A DNA stretch of 64,000 nt from Xenophilus aerolatus (GCA_029968055.1 JASCNX010000008.1:124001-188000); one strand, 5' to 3'. Shown: positions 50,060 through 59,731, counted from the stretch's first letter. Made by a program: numbers and translations. The notes: a model not told the origin generated them from the sequence alone.

Positions 50060-50743
50060 ATGATGTGGCGATTCGCTATGAAACCCCGCGCCCTGCGCAC
50101 GGGCGGGAAGGGCGCCGCGGCCGTTCTCGGCCTGAGCCTCGTGCTGCTCGCCGGCTGCAGCGCGCTGCCCGACAAGCCGCAGCGCACCGTGCTCTACGAC
50201 TTCGGCCCGGGGCCGCTGGCCGCCGCGGCACCGCCCGCGGCCGGCAGCGCCGCGCTGCCGCCCATCACCTTGGCCGACCTGGACACGGCCGCGTCGCGGC
50301 TGGAGGGCACCGCCCTCAACTACCGCCTGGGCTATGCGGACGCGAACGAACTGCGCCCCTACGCCGGCTCGCGCTGGACGCAGCCGCCGCTGCAACTCTT
50401 CCGCCAACGCCTGCGCGACGGCCTCACGCCCAGCCGCACCGTGCTCGGCACCCTGGAGGCCGCCAACCTCAGCCGCGAGGGCCGCAGCACCGACGTGCTG
50501 CGCATCTCGCTCGACGAGTTCAGCCACTACTTCGAATCGGCCACCACCAGCGTGGGCCTGGTGCGCGTGCGCGCCACGCTCGTGCGCGGCTCGCCGGCCG
50601 GCGAGCGCGTGCTGGGCCAGCGCGTGTTCACCGTGCGCCAGGCCGCGCCGACGAACGACGCCGCCGGCGGCGTGAAGGCGCTCACCGCCGCGAGCGACGA
50701 GGCGGTGACGCAAATGGTGGCGTGGGTGAACCAGGCGCGTTGA
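50060..50743 (+). CDS. ABC-type transport auxiliary lipoprotein
   Basis: A 227-residue lipoprotein of the PqiC-like family (PF03886). The signal peptide ends in the lipobox LLAGC, with Cys at about residue 33. The mature part has YDFGPGP near its start and the family's RLGYADANELRPYAGSRWTQ motif followed by PPLQLFRQRL. Partners of MCE systems in the outer membrane are of this type. In this operon it takes the place that mlaC has in enterobacteria. ATG 50060 has AAGGAGA close upstream. Confidence 0.88.
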   Translation: MMWRFAMKPRALRTGGKGAAAVLGLSLVLLAGCSALPDKPQRTVLYDFGPGPLAAAAPPAAGSAALPPITLADLDTAASRLEGTALNYRLGYADANELRPYAGSRWTQPPLQLFRQRLRDGLTPSRTVLGTLEAANLSREGRSTDVLRISLDEFSHYFESATTSVGLVRVRATLVRGSPAGERVLGQRVFTVRQAAPTNDAAGGVKALTAASDEAVTQMVAWVNQAR

Positions 50744-50849
50744 CGGCCGGCGCCGGTGGTCGCCGGCCGCGACGGTGGAGTGGCCTCGACCCGCAGGCGC
50801 GCGCTCGTATCGCCACCGGGTCAGTCGCCGGCCGGCTGCCGCGAACGGA

Positions 50850-51503
50850 TCAGACCGTGCGCTCCAGAATCGGAAACAGCTTCCCCAGCCCGTTGGCCAT
50901 CACCTCCACCGCCAGTGCGGCGAGGATCAGGCCCATGAGGCGGGTCATGACGTTGATGCCGGTCTTGCCGAGCACGCGGGCGATGGGGTCGGCCAGGCGG
51001 AAGGCGAAGAGGGTGATGACGGCCACCACGACGCCGTAGCCGACCAGGATCGCGAGCTCCCACCACTGGCGCGTCTGCGTGGCGTAGATGACCATGGTCG
51101 AGATGGTGGCCGGGCCGGTGAGCAGCGGGATGGTCAGGGGCACGACCGCGATCGAGGCGCCCATCGCGGCCTTGACCTCGGTGGCACGCACTTCCTCGGC
51201 GCTGGCCTTGGCCTCGGCCGGCTGCGCGTTGAGCATCGACAGCGAGCTGATGAGCAGCAGCAGCCCGCCGCCGACCTGGAAGCTCGCGATCGAGATGCCG
51301 AAGAAGCCCAGCAGCTGCTGGCCGATCAGCGCGCTGATGCTGATGACGAAGAAGGCGCTGATGGCCGAGACCTTGGCCGTGCGCATGCGCTGGGCATGCG
51401 TGTAGCCCTGGGTGTAGTGGATGAAGAAGGGCACGATGCCCAGCGGATTGACGATGGCCACCAGCGTGACCAGCGGCTTGATGAGGTCCATCGAGGTGGC
51501 CAT
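50850..51503 (-). CDS. MarC-family integral membrane protein
   Basis: A 217-residue protein with six hydrophobic segments, the first reading LIKPLVTLVAIVNPLGIVPF, which is the family signature, and a second VVPLTIPLLTGPATISTMVI. These proteins (formerly UPF0056) have no settled function and are not multidrug transporters despite the name. It lies 42 bp downstream of an SDR gene on the same strand and probably shares its transcript. Confidence 0.9.
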   Translation of the reverse strand: MATSMDLIKPLVTLVAIVNPLGIVPFFIHYTQGYTHAQRMRTAKVSAISAFFVISISALIGQQLLGFFGISIASFQVGGGLLLLISSLSMLNAQPAEAKASAEEVRATEVKAAMGASIAVVPLTIPLLTGPATISTMVIYATQTRQWWELAILVGYGVVVAVITLFAFRLADPIARVLGKTGINVMTRLMGLILAALAVEVMANGLGKLFPILERTV

Positions 51504-51545
51504 GGCGGCTCCGTCCTTCCTCTGTCGTCGTTCGTGGCGCGGGGG

Positions 51546-52295
51546 CTACCTGCCGCCGCCCACGTCGAGCAGCGCGCCGGTCGTGTAGCTCGCCTCGGGC
51601 GAGAGCAGCCACACGATCGCGGCGGCCACCTCCTCGGCCGTGCCCACGCGCTGCATGGGCACCTGCGGCGCGAGCTGGTGGTGGCGCTCGGGCAGGCCGC
51701 CCGAGGCGTGGATCTCGGTGTCGATGAGGCCCGGGCGCACGGCGTTGACGCGGATGCCCTCGGCCGCCACTTCCTTGGCCAGGCCGAGCGTGAAGGTGTC
51801 GATCGCGCCCTTGCTGGCCGCGTAGTCGACGTACAGGTCCGGCGAGCCGATGCGCGAGGCGGCGCTGCCGACATTGACGATGGCGCCGCCGCTGCCGCCA
51901 TGCGCGGTGCTCATGCGGCGCACGGCCTCGCGGGCGCACAGGAAGCTGCCCGTGATGTTGATGCGGAACATGCGTTCGAGCCGCTGCACGCTCATCTGGT
52001 CGACCCGCGCACGCCGGTCGACGACGCCGGCGTTGTTGACCAGCGCGGTCAGGCGCCCGAGCTTGGCGTCCACCTTCTCGAACATGGCCACGACCTGGGC
52101 CTCGTCGCCGACGTCGCCCTGCACCGTGATCGCGCTGCCACCCTCGGCGCGGATGCGGCGCACCACCTCGTCGGCGGCGAGGGAGTTGGCGGCGTAGTTG
52201 ACGGCGACCGCGAAGCCGCGCCTGGCCGCCGCCAGGGCGGTGGCGGCGCCGATGCCGCGGCTGGCGCCGGTGATCAAGAGCACTTGGGGGTCCAA
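51546..52295 (-). CDS. Short-chain dehydrogenase/reductase
   Basis: A 249-residue classical SDR. Nucleotide motif TGASRGIG at 9-16, NNAG at 87-90, catalytic Ser144, Tyr158 and Lys162. A C-terminal TGALLDVGGGR is typical of glucose-dehydrogenase-like members. TTG at 52295 is used because GGAG lies about nine bases upstream and the family N-terminus PQVLLITGASRG follows. It is divergent from the HCCA-isomerase-like gene across 145 bp. Substrate unknown. Confidence 0.9.
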   Translation of the reverse strand: MDPQVLLITGASRGIGAATALAAARRGFAVAVNYAANSLAADEVVRRIRAEGGSAITVQGDVGDEAQVVAMFEKVDAKLGRLTALVNNAGVVDRRARVDQMSVQRLERMFRINITGSFLCAREAVRRMSTAHGGSGGAIVNVGSAASRIGSPDLYVDYAASKGAIDTFTLGLAKEVAAEGIRVNAVRPGLIDTEIHASGGLPERHHQLAPQVPMQRVGTAEEVAAAIVWLLSPEASYTTGALLDVGGGR

Positions 52296-52440
52296 CGCGG
52301 TTTCTCCTGCATGAAGGCGGCGCCTGGGGTACAACCGGTGCCGGCGCGGGAAGCTTGCTCCCACCGCCATCCACCTCCTGGGCCGGAATTAAACCATCGG
52401 CCCCGCGCGTGCCGCGCCGTCCGGCGCACCGGAGACCTGC

Positions 52441-53040
52441 TTGCCCTCGACCGTCGACTACTTCTTCGCGCCCCACAGCCCCTGGACCTACCTCGGCCAT
52501 GCCCGCTTCATGGCGATGGCCGATGCGGCCGGCGCCACGGTGCGGCTCAAGCCCATGGACCTGGCGCAGGTCTTCCCGGCCTCAGGGGGGCTGCCGCTGG
52601 CCAAGCGCGCACCGCAGCGGCAGGCCTACCGGCTTGTCGAGCTCGAGCGCTTCGCCAGGCACCTGCAGCTGCCGCTGAACCTGCATCCGCGTTTCTTCCC
52701 GGTCGACGGCAACGAGGCCGCGCGCCTGATCCTTGCCGTGGAGGGGGCCGACGGCACGCTCGCCGCGCTGCAGCTCGCCGGCCGCGTGATGGCCGCCGTC
52801 TGGGCCGACGAGCGCGACATCGCCGACGCCGAGGTGCTCGCCGAACTGCTGCTGGCCCTGGGCCTGCCGGCCTCGCGGCTGGACGCCGCACGCACCCCGC
52901 TCGTGCAGGAGCGCTACCAGGCCTTCACGCAGGAAGCCATCGACACCAGCGTCTTCGGCGCGCCCACGTACGTGGTCGACGGCGAGATGTTCTGGGGCCA
53001 GGACCGGCTCGACTTCGTCGAACGCGCGCTCGCCCGCTGA
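52441..53040 (+). CDS. 2-hydroxychromene-2-carboxylate isomerase-like protein (kappa GST/DsbA fold)
   Basis: A 199-residue thioredoxin-fold protein. The N-terminus VDYFFAPHSPWTYLGHARF carries the Ser-Pro that binds glutathione in HCCA isomerases. The C-terminal FGAPTYVVDGEMFWGQDRLD is the cis-Pro and ligand segment of the family. HCCA isomerases act in naphthalene-type degradation, but many homologues sit outside such pathways. No naphthalene genes are nearby, so treat the specific reaction as open. The start is a TTG at 52441 with GAGAC upstream. Confidence 0.85.
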   Translation: MPSTVDYFFAPHSPWTYLGHARFMAMADAAGATVRLKPMDLAQVFPASGGLPLAKRAPQRQAYRLVELERFARHLQLPLNLHPRFFPVDGNEAARLILAVEGADGTLAALQLAGRVMAAVWADERDIADAEVLAELLLALGLPASRLDAARTPLVQERYQAFTQEAIDTSVFGAPTYVVDGEMFWGQDRLDFVERALAR

Positions 53041-53097
53041 CCGCGCCCTCATCTTTCTTCGTTCTCACCACCACTCACCCGCACAAGGAGCATTGCA

Positions 53098-53781
53098 ATG
53101 GGCCAGTTCATCGATCTCACCGCCAAGGATGGCTTCACCTTCCCCGCCTACGTGGCCGAACCCGCGGGCACGCCCAAGGGCGGCGTCGTGGTGGTGCAGG
53201 AAATCTTCGGCGTCAACTCGCACATCCGCGAGGTCGCCGACGGCTATGCGGCCGCCGGCTACCTGGCCGTGGCGCCCGCCACCTTCCACCGTGTCAAGCC
53301 CGGCGTGGAGCTGGGCTACACCGAGGCCGACATGAAGGCAGGCTTCGAGCTCAAGACCGCCGTGGAAGCGCTGCCCGCGCCCGGCGTGCTGCAGGACGTC
53401 CAGGCCGCCATCGACTACGCCGGCAAGGCGGGCAAGGTCGGCATCGTGGGCTACTGCTGGGGCGGCCTGCTGACCTGGCGCGCGGCCTGCGAACTCGAGG
53501 GCCTGGCCGCCGCGGCGCCGTACTACGGCGGCGGCATGACCTCGCCGGAGGAAGCCGCGCGCAAGCCCAAGGTGCCCGTGATGGCGCACTTCGGCAACAA
53601 GGACCACTGGATCCCGCTGGACACCGTCGAGTCCTTCGAGAAGGCGCATCCGGAGGTCGAGGTGCACGTCTACGCCTGCGGCCACGGCTTCAACTGCGAC
53701 CAGCGGGGCTCCTACGACGCCGGCGCGGCGGCCACCGCGAAGGAGCGCACGCTCTACCATTTCGGCAAGTACGTCGGCTGA
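53098..53781 (+). CDS. Dienelactone hydrolase family protein
   Basis: A 227-residue alpha/beta hydrolase. It has the dienelactone-hydrolase triad Cys120 (GYCWGG), Asp169 (NKDHWIP) and His196 (GHGFNC), and the supporting Glu35 in QEIFGVN that activates the cysteine. In chlorocatechol breakdown this enzyme opens the lactone to maleylacetate; many homologues act on other esters or lactones. It follows the HCCA-isomerase-like gene by 57 bp on the same strand. AAGGAG precedes the ATG at 53098. Confidence 0.93.
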   Translation: MGQFIDLTAKDGFTFPAYVAEPAGTPKGGVVVVQEIFGVNSHIREVADGYAAAGYLAVAPATFHRVKPGVELGYTEADMKAGFELKTAVEALPAPGVLQDVQAAIDYAGKAGKVGIVGYCWGGLLTWRAACELEGLAAAAPYYGGGMTSPEEAARKPKVPVMAHFGNKDHWIPLDTVESFEKAHPEVEVHVYACGHGFNCDQRGSYDAGAAATAKERTLYHFGKYVG

Positions 53782-53794
53782 CGGCGGTCGCGCG

Positions 53795-54709
53795 GTGCGG
53801 CGCATTCCGAGCTCGCCCCGGCCTGCCGCGCCCGCCCGGTGGGCGCTGGCGGCCGTCGTGTCGATGGCGTTCGCCGGTCTCGCGCAGTCGGCCGATTACA
53901 CCGGCCCGATCTTCGACACGCACCTGCACTACAACGAGGAAGCCTGGAACGGCGACGCCGGCCCCTTCCCGCCTGCCGAGGCGCTGGCGCGCATGCAGCG
54001 CAACGGCGTGCGCGCCATCGTCGGCAACTCCCGGCCCAACGAAGGCACGCGCACGCTGGCCGCGCTGCGCGAAACGCGCGAGGCCGGCGTCACCGTGGTG
54101 CCCTTCGTGCGGCTGTACCGCACCCGGGCCGACTACACGAACTGGTTCCGCGACGAGAGCATCCACGAGATGGTGCTGGCCGAGCTGGCGCGCGGCACGG
54201 CCAGCGGGCCGTACCGCGGCATCGGCGAGTTCCACCTGTACGAGAGTGCGAACGCCAACGGGCCCGTGGCGAAAAAGCTGATGGCGCTGGCCGAGCAGCG
54301 CCAGCTGGCCGTGCTCGCGCACGTCGACGACGAGGCCGTGGACCTGCTGATGGCCCACACGCCGTCGAAGGGCCGCGACACCCGCCTCATCTGGGCGCAC
54401 ACCGGCATCGGTGGCGCGCCCGTGGCGCGGGTGCGGCAGATGATGGAGCGCTACCCCAAGCTGATGGGCGAGCTGTCGTACCGGCCCGGCCTCACCTGCG
54501 ACGCCGGCCGGCTCTGTGGCGAGTGGCGTGCACTCATCGAGGCCTTTCCCGACCGCTTCCTCGTCGGCTCCGACACGTGGATCAACCAGCGCTGGAGTTC
54601 CTACGACGAGATCATGCGGGGCTACCGCACGTGGCTCGGCGACCTGCCGCCGGCGCTGGCGCGGCGCGTGGCCTGGGACAACGCGGCGCAGGTCTTCGGC
54701 GTGCGCTGA
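53795..54709 (+). CDS. Exported amidohydrolase-2 family protein
   Basis: A 304-residue protein. A signal peptide ([20 protein letters not shown]) is followed by a TIM-barrel metal hydrolase: metal motif FDTHLHYN, then [24 protein letters not shown] and LVGSDTW as successive metal-ligand strands. Related cytoplasmic enzymes are decarboxylases and lactonases; an exported member is less usual. Its start is taken as GTG 53795, 13 bp after the dienelactone hydrolase stop, so the two are probably cotranscribed. Confidence 0.85.
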   Translation: MRRIPSSPRPAAPARWALAAVVSMAFAGLAQSADYTGPIFDTHLHYNEEAWNGDAGPFPPAEALARMQRNGVRAIVGNSRPNEGTRTLAALRETREAGVTVVPFVRLYRTRADYTNWFRDESIHEMVLAELARGTASGPYRGIGEFHLYESANANGPVAKKLMALAEQRQLAVLAHVDDEAVDLLMAHTPSKGRDTRLIWAHTGIGGAPVARVRQMMERYPKLMGELSYRPGLTCDAGRLCGEWRALIEAFPDRFLVGSDTWINQRWSSYDEIMRGYRTWLGDLPPALARRVAWDNAAQVFGVR

Positions 54710-54718
54710 GGCTGCGGC

Positions 54719-55666
54719 TCAGACGGCCTGCTCGCCCTTGCGCCCGGCGCGCGCGCGCTGGGCGCTGGCCTCGCCGTACTTGCCGCGTGCGCTGATGCGC
54801 GTTTGCAGGAAGTCCAGCAGCGCGCGCAGTGCCGCGCTGTTGTGCTTGCGCTGCAGGTAGGCGGCCGACAGCCACATGTCCTTGCGCGCATAGTCCTGCA
54901 GCACCGGCACCAGCTCGCCGTGGTCGATGTGCGGCTGCACCACCAGGGCCGGCACGTAGATCACGCCGAAGCCCCGCATGGCCACCTGGATCAGCGGCGC
55001 GCCCTCGGTCGCCTCCATGCGGCTCTTCACCGGCACGTCGATCACCTGGTCGCCGTCCTCGAAGCGCCACACGGGGTGTGCGCCCTGGCGCAGCAGCGTC
55101 AACGCGTCATGCCCGGCCAGGTCCTCGGGGTGCTCCGGCGTGCCGTGCTTCTTCCAGTACACGGGCGAGGCGCACACCACCATGTGCATCTGCAGTAGCT
55201 TGCGCACGATGAGGTTCTCGTTCTCGATCGGGCCGAAGCGCAGCTCCACGTCGATGCCGTCCTCGGCCAGGTCGGTGTGGTTGCTCAGCTGCAGCGTGAT
55301 CGTGACCTCCGGGTAGTAGCCCATGAACTCGGCCAGCAGGTTCGGCAGGTCGCCGCTGGCCATGCCGTAGGGCGCGGCGATACGCAACCGGCCGCGCGGC
55401 TCGTTGGCACGCTCCTGCAGTTCGGCCTGCGTGAGCTCCACCATCTCCAGCACGGGCTGGCTGCGGTCCAGCAGCAGCTGCCCGGCGTCGGTGAGGCTGA
55501 CCGAGCGCGTGGAGCGGTTGAGCAGGCGCACGCCGAAGCGCGTCTCCAGCTCGGCCACGTACTTGCTCACCGTGGCCTTGGACATGTCGAGCCGCCGTGC
55601 GGCCTTGGAGAAGCTGCCCAGTGCAGCGACTTCGCGGAAGGTGCGGATCAGGTCGAGGCTGTCCAT
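54719..55666 (-). CDS. LysR-family transcriptional regulator
   Basis: A 315-residue LysR regulator with helix-turn-helix SFSKAARRLDMSKATVSKYV at about residues 19-38 and an effector domain beginning GRLRIAAPYGMASGDLPNLL. The C-terminal 20 residues are basic (RARAGRKGEQ), as an additional tail. The ATG at 55666 gives the family N-terminus MDSLDLIRTFREVA. It is convergent with the amidohydrolase gene and divergent from the small exported-protein genes across 233 bp, where a TACCTAAGGTA palindrome (55738-55748) may be its operator. Confidence 0.92.
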   Translation of the reverse strand: MDSLDLIRTFREVAALGSFSKAARRLDMSKATVSKYVAELETRFGVRLLNRSTRSVSLTDAGQLLLDRSQPVLEMVELTQAELQERANEPRGRLRIAAPYGMASGDLPNLLAEFMGYYPEVTITLQLSNHTDLAEDGIDVELRFGPIENENLIVRKLLQMHMVVCASPVYWKKHGTPEHPEDLAGHDALTLLRQGAHPVWRFEDGDQVIDVPVKSRMEATEGAPLIQVAMRGFGVIYVPALVVQPHIDHGELVPVLQDYARKDMWLSAAYLQRKHNSAALRALLDFLQTRISARGKYGEASAQRARAGRKGEQAV

Positions 55667-55737
55667 GAGGAAGGGAGTTTCAAGGCCCGCGATTGTTTCT
55701 CCATCGCGAACACGGTGGTTCGAATTGTGGGGGTTTG

Positions 55738-55748
55738 TACCTAAGGTA
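55738..55748. promoter_or_regulatory. Candidate operator between lysR and the small exported protein gene
   Basis: TACCTAAGGTA is an 11-bp perfect palindrome around a central A, 72 bp upstream of the LysR start and 152 bp before the DUF4148-like gene. Assignment as a regulator site is inference from its position. Confidence 0.35.
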
Positions 55749-55899
55749 TCTCCACACAATCCATCCCACGGGCCAGCGACATGAAGCGGACCCGGGTTGA
55801 ACCAGGCCCCGAGCGCGGTGGCACTCCGATCCACGAGACGGAGCCGGCCTCCCACCCCGACCCCGTTCTGTCGTCGACCGTATTGCCCAGGAGTATGAA

Positions 55900-56268
55900 A
55901 TGAAGACCTCGAAGATTCTCGCCGTTGCCGCCCTGTCCTTCGTCGCCGCCGCTGGCATCGCCCAGGCCGAGCAATACCAGGGTGTGACCGCCGTCAACTC
56001 GGTGGCCAGCCGTGCCGAAGTGAACAGCCAGGCCGTCGTGGCCGCGCATTCGGCCAACCCCTACGCCACCGGTGCCAACGCCGGCGTGCCCGCCGCGCTG
56101 GTGTCGCAGGCCGACCGCAATGCGGTGCGTGCCGGTGCCGTCGCTGCCGCCCACGATCCGACCTGGAACCTGGACCGCAAGGCATTCGTGAACAGCACGA
56201 TCCCGTCGCAGTACACCCAGGGCAGCCTGGCCGTGCGTCGCGCCGCCACCCGCAGCGCCGCACTCTGA
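55900..56268 (+). CDS. Small exported Ala-rich protein (DUF4148-like)
   Basis: A 122-residue protein. Residues 1-23 form a signal peptide ending GIAQA. The mature part is rich in Ala, Val and Asn, with SRAEVNSQAVVAAHSANPYA and QADRNAVRAGAVAAAHDP as two loosely repeated units, similar to the xRAxVxAEaxxA pattern of DUF4148 proteins. No cysteines. CAGGAG lies 7 bases before the ATG. It is followed by a second, related gene, so the pair is a tandem family. Function unknown, probably periplasmic. Confidence 0.8.
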   Translation: MKTSKILAVAALSFVAAAGIAQAEQYQGVTAVNSVASRAEVNSQAVVAAHSANPYATGANAGVPAALVSQADRNAVRAGAVAAAHDPTWNLDRKAFVNSTIPSQYTQGSLAVRRAATRSAAL

Positions 56269-56335
56269 TCCACCCCACAGGGATTGCCGAACGGCGGTCC
56301 TTTTCCTGACCCCTTCCATCTTTTTGGAGACCCGC

Positions 56336-56698
56336 ATGAACACCCAACGACTCATCGCCGCCGCTGCCTTGTCCCTGCTGGCCGCCGCTGGCGCCCATGC
56401 CGAAAGCTACGACGGCGTGCACACCGCCGCCTCGGCCCTCAGCCGCGACGCGGTGAACGCCGAAGCCGTCAAGGCCGCCTCGGCACCGAACCAGAACGTG
56501 ACCCGTGGCTCGCGTGGTCCGGAAACCGTCGCCGTGTCGAAGGACCGTGCGCTGGTGCAGGCCGAGGCCGTGCGCGCCGCTGCCGCGCCCGACCAGAACG
56601 TCACCGGTGGATCGCGCGTCAACAGCCGCGTGATCTCGACGATGGAAAACCCGGTCGACGTGCGCGCACGCGCCCAGGGCGGCGCCACCAAGCTGTAA
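56336..56698 (+). CDS. Small exported repeat protein (DUF4148-like)
   Basis: A 120-residue protein with a signal peptide ending GAHA (about residue 22). The mature part carries two copies of a 34-residue unit: RDAVNAEAVKAASAPNQNVT and RALVQAEAVRAAAAPDQNVT, each closing with GSR. This is the same design as the preceding gene, from which it is separated by 67 bp. ATG 56336 has GGAGA seven bases upstream. A strong terminator follows. No function can be given. Confidence 0.8.
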   Translation: MNTQRLIAAAALSLLAAAGAHAESYDGVHTAASALSRDAVNAEAVKAASAPNQNVTRGSRGPETVAVSKDRALVQAEAVRAAAAPDQNVTGGSRVNSRVISTMENPVDVRARAQGGATKL

Positions 56699-56721
56699 GC
56701 GCTGCCGCGCTTCGTTCTGCT

Positions 56722-56756
56722 AAGCCCGCCGGTCGTCGTCGACCGGCGGGCTTTTT
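56722..56756 (+). terminator. Rho-independent terminator
   Basis: A perfect 13-bp stem, AAGCCCGCCGGTC (56722-56734) with GACCGGCGGGCTT (56741-56753), six-base loop, followed by TTT. It ends the two-gene unit of small exported proteins and stands just before the convergent CorA gene. Confidence 0.93.
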
Positions 56757-56767
56757 CACGTGCGCTT

Positions 56768-57904
56768 TCAGCGAGCCGTGCGCGCCAGGTAGCGCTTGCG
56801 CCAGAAGACCAGCACCAGCCCGATCGCGATCAGCACCATCGATCCCATCGCGATCCAGAAGCCGTCGGCCTTGTGCACCAGCGGGATGAATTCGAAGTTC
56901 ATGCCGAAGATGCCCGCGATCAGGTTCAACGGCAGGAAGACGGCGGTGAGCACCGTCAGCACGCGCATGATGTCGTTGGTGCGGTGGCTCTGCACGTTGA
57001 AGTGCAGCTGCACCGCGGTCTCGGCGCTCTGCTCGAGCCGGCGCACGTGGTGCACCACGCGCTCGATGTGCTCGAGCACGTCGCGGCTGCGCACCAGCAG
57101 CAGCTCGCGTTCTCGCGCAGCGGTGGGCGTGGCCGGGGCAGGCAGGGCTTCGAGCGCGTCGATCCAGTCCTGGACGGCGGCGCGCTGGTCCTCGCAGATC
57201 TCGTCCAGGTGGTAGAGCGACTGGCGCGACTGCATCAGCGCCGCCCAGTTCGAGAATCGCGTCCTCGGGTCGATCAGCTCTTCCTGCCAGTGGTCGAGCT
57301 GCTTCGTGAGGTCGCGACGCAGCGCGAGGTAGCTGTCCACGATCTGGTTCACCACCCGCAGCATCAGGTCGGCCGGGCCGGTGGGCAGGCGGGCCGAGGT
57401 GGCGCGCACGTCGATGGCCGGCGCGCTCGCGGGTGTGCTGGCGGCGCTGAGCTTGGCGGCGACGGCATCGCGCACCGCGCCGTCCTCGGGATGCACCGAC
57501 AGCAGCACGCGGTCGAACACCGCGAAACCCACGGGGCGGGTGTCGATGCGGCGCAGGGCCGGCGGCCCCGCATGGCGCTGCGGCGCGGCGTCGCCAGGCG
57601 GCAAGGGGGCGGGGCTGTCGGGCTGGCCGGCCGCCAGGCGGCGCACCACCAGGAGGTCGTACTGCGAGGTGTAGTCGAAGTGCGAGGGCAGCTGGTCGTT
57701 GAGCAGGTCGCTCACGTGCAGGTCGACGAGCTGCGTGCCGCACAAGGTCTGCAGCAGTTCCTGCACCTGGCCGAGCGTGGCCTGCAGTTCGCTGCGCGTC
57801 AGCGACAGCCACAGGAAGCTCGACTCGCAGGCACCGGGGTGCATGAAGCGCGCGAGCGAGGCGTGTTCGTGCGCCTGGCTGGCGCTGATCTCGAAGATGC
57901 GCAT
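56768..57904 (-). CDS. CorA/ZntB-type divalent metal channel
   Basis: A 378-residue CorA-superfamily protein. A large N-terminal cytoplasmic domain with long helices (residues about 180-310) leads to two C-terminal membrane helices, the first ending in the pore signature GMN at 334-336 (AGIFGMNFEFIP). The usual MPEL-type loop after GMN is replaced by FEFIPLVHK, as in many ZntB-like or CorA-like members. It is a pentamer in this family and probably moves Mg2+, Co2+ or Zn2+. A proline/alanine-rich insert at about 95-112 is unusual. It is a single gene, convergent with the exported-protein unit. Confidence 0.9.
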   Translation of the reverse strand: MRIFEISASQAHEHASLARFMHPGACESSFLWLSLTRSELQATLGQVQELLQTLCGTQLVDLHVSDLLNDQLPSHFDYTSQYDLLVVRRLAAGQPDSPAPLPPGDAAPQRHAGPPALRRIDTRPVGFAVFDRVLLSVHPEDGAVRDAVAAKLSAASTPASAPAIDVRATSARLPTGPADLMLRVVNQIVDSYLALRRDLTKQLDHWQEELIDPRTRFSNWAALMQSRQSLYHLDEICEDQRAAVQDWIDALEALPAPATPTAARERELLLVRSRDVLEHIERVVHHVRRLEQSAETAVQLHFNVQSHRTNDIMRVLTVLTAVFLPLNLIAGIFGMNFEFIPLVHKADGFWIAMGSMVLIAIGLVLVFWRKRYLARTAR

Positions 57905-57971
57905 GGGTGCGGGTTATACGCCGGATTGCGCCCCGGAACCGGTCGCATCGCCCACCTGACGGGCGCTGTCA

Positions 57972-59073
<1,102 letters not shown>

Positions 59074-59117
59074 CTAATTAATACGACCACGTGGTTAAAA
59101 AAAAGTTACCCGCACGC

Positions 59118-59146
59118 TTGATAGGGTGGGACGCCTTTGTTAAATT
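59118..59146 (+). promoter_or_regulatory. Sigma-70 promoter for a leader or small RNA
   Basis: TTGATA (59118-59123), 17-bp spacer, TAAATT (59141-59146). The -35 box matches 5 of 6 and the -10 box 4 of 6 consensus bases at ideal spacing. Transcription would begin near 59153. Confidence 0.65.
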
Positions 59147-59153
59147 TCATCTC

Positions 59154-59256
59154 GGACGGTTCGCCGTCTCCCGCTTTTCCTCCCTGAGCGGGTGCCTTGA
59201 TGTGTGACAGCAAAAGGGCTTCGTGGCCCGGCGTTTTCGACGCCGGGCTTTTTTTT
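59154..59256 (+). ncRNA. Candidate structured small RNA or attenuating leader of hemJ
   Basis: A likely transcript of about 103 bases. Its 5' end folds into GACGG-TTCG-CCGTC (59155-59168), a UUCG-capped hairpin. A second hairpin, CCCGCT (59170-59175) with AGCGGG (59187-59192), exposes an 11-base pyrimidine-rich loop that contains CCTCC, complementary to Shine-Dalgarno sequences. It ends at a strong terminator stem with eight T. No known family is recognised. Alternatively it is the 5' leader of hemJ, with termination as an attenuation step. Confidence 0.6.
59226..59256 (+). terminator. Strong Rho-independent terminator before hemJ
   Basis: A perfect 8-bp stem GCCCGGCG (59226-59233) with CGCCGGGC (59241-59248), seven-base loop, followed by eight T (59249-59256). 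It lies 42 bp before the hemJ ATG on the same strand, with no protein gene upstream. An alternative 4-bp pairing, GGGC (59216-59219) with GCCC (59226-59229), would open it. Confidence 0.95.
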
Positions 59257-59298
59257 GCCCGCGTGGCGCGGGTGGAGGCGCTCCGTACACTGCCGGCC

Positions 59299-59727
59299 AT
59301 GCTCTGGGTCAAGTCCTTCCATATCGTCTTCATCGCGAGCTGGTTCGCGGGCCTGTTCTACCTGCCGCGCATCTTCGTCAACCTGGCGATGGTGCCGCCC
59401 GAGTCGGTGGCCGAGCGCGCCCGGCTGCTGCTGATGGCGCGCAAGCTGATGCGGTTCACCACGTTGCTGGCCGTGCCGGCCATCGTGTTCGGGCTCTGGC
59501 TCTGGCTGGGCTACGGCATCGGCCGGGGCGCGGGCAACGGCTGGATGCATGCCAAGCTGGCGCTGGTGGCGGTGGTGCTGGGCTACCACCACGGCTGCGG
59601 GGTGCTGCTGCGCCGTTTCGAGGCCGGCCAGAACCGCCGCAGTCACCGCTGGTACCGCTTCTTCAACGAGGCGCCCGTGCTCCTGCTGGTGGCCATCGTC
59701 ATCCTGGTGGTCGTCAAGCCGTTCTGA
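59299..59727 (+). CDS. hemJ: Protoporphyrinogen IX oxidase, HemJ type
   Basis: A 142-residue membrane protein with four expected helices. The N-terminus MLWVKSFHIVFIASWFAGLF contains the conserved His that binds haem b in HemJ, and WMHAKLALVAVVLGYHHGC contains the conserved Lys and the second His region. It oxidises protoporphyrinogen IX to protoporphyrin IX, a late step of haem synthesis, fitting with hemB divergent next door. ATG 59299 fits the family; no good ribosome site is visible and an in-frame ATG at 59200 lies inside the leader. Translation may therefore depend on leader structure. Confidence 0.85.
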   Translation: MLWVKSFHIVFIASWFAGLFYLPRIFVNLAMVPPESVAERARLLLMARKLMRFTTLLAVPAIVFGLWLWLGYGIGRGAGNGWMHAKLALVAVVLGYHHGCGVLLRRFEAGQNRRSHRWYRFFNEAPVLLLVAIVILVVVKPF

Positions 59728-59731
59728 CGAC

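Noticed and set aside
50850-51503. Multidrug-resistance transporter
   Set aside because: MarC proteins were named from their neighbourhood to marRAB in E. coli; the family is not shown to export drugs.
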